Source of the DNA: Methanoculleus methanifontis
GTDB taxonomy: Archaea; Halobacteriota; Methanomicrobia; Methanomicrobiales; Methanoculleaceae
Direction: 5' to 3'
Length of the DNA stretch: 64,000 bases
NCBI RefSeq assembly: GCF_030464365.1
Contig: NZ_VCYI01000011.1
Coordinates: 1-64,000 of the forward strand
Part shown: in pieces, positions 60,704 through 64,000 of the stretch
Position numbering within the stretch: the stretch's first letter is position 1
Layout of the letters: every line of letters begins with the position of its first letter
The notes under the pieces: generated by a model
The model's database searches: none
Told to the model about the DNA's origin: nothing
The model's input: only the letters and a program-made list of their open reading frames with translations
Position numbers and translations under genes: made by a program

Positions 60704-62137
60704 ATGCAGAGTATCGATATGAGCACCTCGATGGGTGTGCGGATGAATCATCGGGGATTGAAGCCTCTCCGGCTCGAGAATTCTGTGACGGCGAGGGCGC
60801 TTTGCATCCTCCCCGCATACTCTGCGTACCAAAAGACCTACGCCCTTCTCCAGGAGTCCCAGAGGTGGAACCGGGAAGAACTCGCGGCCCACCAGGCCCG
60901 GGCGCTCTTGTGCCTGCTCGACCACGCTTACGAGAATGTCCCTTACTACCGCCGGGTCTTTCAGGAGCAGAGCCTCGTCCCGGAGGACATCCAGACTCCC
61001 GACGACCTGGTGCTCCTCCCGTTCCTGACCCGGGAAGACCTCCAGACCAACCTCCCCGACTTAAAAGCCCAAAACTACCCGGAGTCCGCCTTCGAGTACG
61101 TCACCACCGGCGGCTCCACCGGTATCCCGGTCGGGTTCTACTACGAGAAAGGGGTCTCCCGCGCCCGGGAATGGGCGTTCATGAAGACCCAGTGGGACCG
61201 CGTCGGCTACCGGTTCACCGACCGTTGCGTCGTCCTCCGGGGCTACATCGTCGAGTCGGCAAAAGAAGGTGTCTACTGGAAGAAGACCCTCTGCGGCCGG
61301 TGGCTGCTGATGTCTTCCCATCACATGACCGAGGAGACGCTGCCCGCCTACATCGACCGGATCAAGAGGTTCAAACCCCGCTTCATCCAGGCGTATCCCT
61401 CGGTGGCGACGATCCTGGCAAGGTACATGCGGGAGCACGGGATCGAGCCGTTCCCGACCGTCAAGGCCGTCCTCTGCGGGTCGGAGAACCTCTACCCCTG
61501 GCAGCGCGACCTCCTCACCGAGGCCTTCGGCTGCCGCGTCTTCTCCTGGTACGGCAACTCCGAACAGACGGTGCTTGCCGGCGAGTGCGAGGAGAGCAGC
61601 CATTACCACATCTTCCCCGAATACGGGATCGTCGAACTGATCGGGCGAGATGGACAGCCCGTCCAGGGGCCGGGGGCGATGGGCGAGGTGGTCACGACCA
61701 ACCTCACCAACTTCGTCTGCCCCCTCATCCGCTACCGCACCATGGACGTCGCGGTTCGCGGGCGAGACTCCTGCACCTGCGGCCGTGCCTACCCGATGCT
61801 CGAACGGGTCGAGGGGAGGCTCCAGGAATTCATCGTGACGAAGAACCGCCGGTTCATATCGATGACCGCGGTAAACATGCACTCCGACATCTTCGACAAC
61901 GTCGCACAGTTCCAGTTTCACCAGGAGAAGGAAGGAGAGACTCTGCTACGGATCGTAAAAAAACCCGGATACGGCGACCGCGACACGGAACGCATCCTCC
62001 GGGAACTCGACAGAAAATTCGACGGCGACGTGGACGTGACCATCCGCTTCGTCGATGAGATCCCCCGCACCCGGCGCGGCAAATACCAGTTCCTGATACA
62101 GGAACTCCCGCTGGGCCAGTGGGGCATTTCGGTGTGA
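60704..62137 (+). CDS. PaaK/CapK-like adenylate-forming enzyme, copy 3
   Basis: 477 residues from ATG at 60704 (ATGs at 60719 and 60743 are alternatives; alignment with copy 1 favours the last). The core is nearly identical to copy 1: 59 of 60 bases agree between 54121-54180 and 60914-60973. Motifs TTGGSTGIPVGFYYE, GSENLYPWQRDLLTEAFGC, SWYGNSEQTV and CTCGRAYPMLER are unchanged. The C-terminal domain beyond EFIVTKNRRF departs clearly from copies 1 and 2 and so may choose a different substrate or partner. It is followed by a CapA-like gene. Confidence 0.85.
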   Translation: MQSIDMSTSMGVRMNHRGLKPLRLENSVTARALCILPAYSAYQKTYALLQESQRWNREELAAHQARALLCLLDHAYENVPYYRRVFQEQSLVPEDIQTPDDLVLLPFLTREDLQTNLPDLKAQNYPESAFEYVTTGGSTGIPVGFYYEKGVSRAREWAFMKTQWDRVGYRFTDRCVVLRGYIVESAKEGVYWKKTLCGRWLLMSSHHMTEETLPAYIDRIKRFKPRFIQAYPSVATILARYMREHGIEPFPTVKAVLCGSENLYPWQRDLLTEAFGCRVFSWYGNSEQTVLAGECEESSHYHIFPEYGIVELIGRDGQPVQGPGAMGEVVTTNLTNFVCPLIRYRTMDVAVRGRDSCTCGRAYPMLERVEGRLQEFIVTKNRRFISMTAVNMHSDIFDNVAQFQFHQEKEGETLLRIVKKPGYGDRDTERILRELDRKFDGDVDVTIRFVDEIPRTRRGKYQFLIQELPLGQWGISV

Positions 62138-62142
62138 GAACC

Positions 62143-63252
62143 ATGCAAAAACTCAGATTAACGGCAGTAGGAGACATATGGGTTCGGACGGCGAACCACC
62201 AGTACCCGTTTGGGCAGGTCGCCCATCTCCTCCAGGATAAAGACATCCTCTTCGGGAACCTGGAGACCACCCTCTCGGATACGGGCGAACCGGCAGAGAA
62301 ACACCACGTGATCTTCACATGCCCGGATGCGGCCCGGTATCTGAAAGAGGCCGGGTTCGACGTCATGAGTGTCGCAAACAACCACTCAGGCGACCTCGGG
62401 GTCGAAGGTTTCAAGAACACCCTGAACGCACTCGAGCGACGGGGCATCGTCGCCATCGGCGGCTCGGTAACCGAAGAACGCCAGGAGCCGGTCATCCTCG
62501 AGAAGAACGGTGTCTCAATCGGGTTCGCGGGTTACACGATCGGCAAACTCGCAATCTCACGCGAAGTCTCGGTCAACCGGCTGGTCGAGGAGGATGTCCT
62601 CAAAGATATCGCATCCCTCAAGGGTCGGTGTGACCATATCGCCGTCTCGTTGCACTGGGGGACGGAGATGGCCTACTACCCATCTCCTGAGCAGATCGAC
62701 CTCGCCCACCGGCTCATCGATGCAGGAGCCACCCTGATCCTTGGACACCACTCCCATACCATGCAGGCGATCGAACGCTACCACGGAGGGCTCATTGCCT
62801 ACTCGCTCGGCATGTTCCAGTTCGAGCCGCGCTGGCCCCACAACATCTCGCGGGAGGCGATCATGCTCTCGGTCGATCTGCAGAAGAACGGTGTCGTCGG
62901 GTCGTATGAGGCGGTGCCGCTCATCATCGGCAACGATTTCATACCCTATCCCGCAGAGGGGGCGATGGGTGAGGAGATCCTGAACTTCCTTTCCGAGATC
63001 TCGCGACCGGTCGCCGAGGGCAGGCTCACCAGGACACGATGGTTCGAGGAGATCGCGCCAGTCTATATGAAGATGAACCTCGAGAGTTACCGTTACCGGA
63101 TACGCCGCAAAGGTCTCTTCCCCCTCATGGAAATGGGAGCCTGGTTCTTCACGCCGTTCTGCCTGAAATGCTGTGCCGGCCTCGTACGGCGGCTTTTTCG
63201 CCCGGAACTGGCACGCAGGAGGCGCGCCCCGGGACAGAACGCCGGGGACTGA
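62143..63252 (+). CDS. CapA-family protein (poly-gamma-glutamate synthesis-like metallophosphatase)
   Basis: 369 residues from MQKLRLTAVGDIWVR, five bases after the stop of CapK-like copy 3 (62137). Metal motifs are AVGDIWVR, LFGNLETTLSD, DVMSVANNHSGDLGVEGF (NNH), HWGTEMAYYPSPEQ and ILGHHSHTMQAIERYHGGLI, the ordered set of CapA proteins, which resemble calcineurin-like phosphatases. In Bacillus CapA is needed for capsule export. It is transcribed with the copy 3 enzyme, so the pair may act on one polymer. A hydrophobic tail (AWFFTPFCLKCCAGLV) near the C-terminus may anchor it. Confidence 0.85.
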   Translation: MQKLRLTAVGDIWVRTANHQYPFGQVAHLLQDKDILFGNLETTLSDTGEPAEKHHVIFTCPDAARYLKEAGFDVMSVANNHSGDLGVEGFKNTLNALERRGIVAIGGSVTEERQEPVILEKNGVSIGFAGYTIGKLAISREVSVNRLVEEDVLKDIASLKGRCDHIAVSLHWGTEMAYYPSPEQIDLAHRLIDAGATLILGHHSHTMQAIERYHGGLIAYSLGMFQFEPRWPHNISREAIMLSVDLQKNGVVGSYEAVPLIIGNDFIPYPAEGAMGEEILNFLSEISRPVAEGRLTRTRWFEEIAPVYMKMNLESYRYRIRRKGLFPLMEMGAWFFTPFCLKCCAGLVRRLFRPELARRRRAPGQNAGD

Positions 63253-63403
63253 ACAGGGGTACGTACGGGAGCACGCAGGAACCCGGTTTGGCCGGATGCC
63301 CTCTCCGGCCCTTTTTTCGCCGCATTCATCATGAAGGCCGGCCATTCCCCGGAAAATCCATCAGGTGCCCGGGGACCGGATCGCAAAACCCTCATTACAA
63401 TTG

Positions 63404-64000
63404 ATGACAAATATAAACGCGAGGAGTGTAACCAATTTGTCAGCGATTCCAAAGGAGGAGTATCTCTATAAGTGCACATCCGCCTGCGCGGGGTGCAGCT
63501 CTTCCCTATGTCTGCGTTACGTGCTCAAAGCCGCCGGATCTGACTCCGTCCTGGTCATACCCGCCTGCTGCACCAGCGTCATCCAGGGGATTTATCCCGG
63601 CACGGCGATGAACGTGCCCGTCTACAACGTGGCGTTCGCCGCATCCGCGGCCTGCGCCTCCGGCATGAGCGAGGCGTTTGCGGCCGCAGGAAAGGAGACC
63701 AACGTCATCGTCTATGCGGGCGACGGCGGAACGGTCGACATCGGAATTCAGGCGCTCTCCGGTGCCTTCGAGCGCGGCACCAATTTCCTGTACATCTGCT
63801 ACGACAACGAGGCATACGGCAACACAGGCATGCAGCGGTCGGGTGCAACACCGCTCGGGGCGCGCACCACCACGACCCCCGGCGGCAAGCCCACGACCAA
63901 GAAAGACCTCGACCGGATCATCGAGGCGCACAACCCGCCCTACATGGCGACCGCCTGTAGCGCCTACCCCCTCGACCTCTACAAGAAGGTCAAGAAGGCG
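63404..64000 (+). CDS. porB: Pyruvate:ferredoxin oxidoreductase beta subunit (partial)
   Basis: N-terminal 199 residues; the gene runs off the window. CTSACAGCSSSLCLRYVLKA carries two of the cysteines for the 4Fe-4S cluster, and YAGDGGTVDIGIQALSGAFE with YDNEAYGNTGMQRSG is the TPP/Mg binding block of POR beta chains. The enzyme makes or uses acetyl-CoA with ferredoxin. An ATG at 63404 and a TTG at 63437 (with GAGGAG 10 bases ahead) are both possible starts; a TATA-like AAATATAA lies at 63409. Other por subunits are probably to the left or right outside the window. Confidence 0.9.
   Translation, partial: MTNINARSVTNLSAIPKEEYLYKCTSACAGCSSSLCLRYVLKAAGSDSVLVIPACCTSVIQGIYPGTAMNVPVYNVAFAASAACASGMSEAFAAAGKETNVIVYAGDGGTVDIGIQALSGAFERGTNFLYICYDNEAYGNTGMQRSGATPLGARTTTTPGGKPTTKKDLDRIIEAHNPPYMATACSAYPLDLYKKVKKA

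Overview
The window looks like a chromosomal segment of a GC-rich methanogenic archaeon, most likely Methanomicrobiales (Methanoculleus-like; genus is inference). Indicators are a pyruvate:ferredoxin oxidoreductase beta subunit with glycyl-free TPP site, an archaeal-type FAD synthase RibL, a dihydropteroate-synthase-like protein of the tetrahydromethanopterin branch, a probable archaeosine radical SAM enzyme, DUF61/UPF0216 and UPF0210/UPF0237 proteins, TATA-box promoters close to start codons, and mixed leaderless and Shine-Dalgarno starts. No intact rRNA, tRNA or CRISPR array was seen.

1-10,100: accessory, partly AT-rich region. It holds a truncated type III restriction-modification mod gene abutting a transposase-like ORF end, an EVE-domain/nuclease fusion, an M48 membrane protease, a 3' tRNA-Val fragment (3605-3661), a structured repeat (3956-4208) whose inverted relative lies at 50981-51162, two genes with near-copy promoters (a lipoprotein and a J-domain/transglutaminase membrane fusion), then GC-rich genes (hypothetical, shikimate kinase, CDF transporter fused to a NifX-like domain) and a second, degenerate tRNA-Val 3' end (10017-10061). 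The two tRNA ends suggest tandem integrations at a tRNA-Val gene outside the window.

10,500-42,050: mostly core metabolism and housekeeping. MgtE, two FMN-reductase-like flavoproteins, an Imm5-like protein, a MazF-type toxin-antitoxin pair whose toxin carries a stop at codon 4, two VOC proteins, the UPF0237-UPF0210 pair, DUF523-DUF1722, a methyltransferase, the phosphate operon pstS-pstCA(fused)-pstB-phoU, an RNB ribonuclease, MscS, a LUD protein, a cache protein, a glutamine synthetase homologue, M28 peptidase, DUF61, MerR-like and YgjP-like proteins, a PAS/GAF sensor, the operon JAMM-ribL-small multidrug export, a cupredoxin-fasciclin surface protein, a DHPS-like protein, PHP phosphoesterase and truA.

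42,370-63,250: surface glycan and envelope region. A promoter at 42371 leads a co-directional run: GT2 glycosyltransferase, wecB, wecC (UDP-ManNAcA synthesis), a GT4 glycosyltransferase, an alpha/alpha-toroid protein and a two-domain oxidoreductase. After an AT-rich insertion with the repeat copy and an HNH nuclease/DnaJ-type zinc finger gene (split by a run of eight A), a probable RaSEA gene is followed by three PaaK/CapK-like adenylate-forming enzymes (+ strand) and three FemAB-like acyltransferases (- strand), and a CapA-like protein. I read the last block as an enzyme set that activates and transfers acids or amino acids onto a surface polymer; this is inference. The window ends inside porB.
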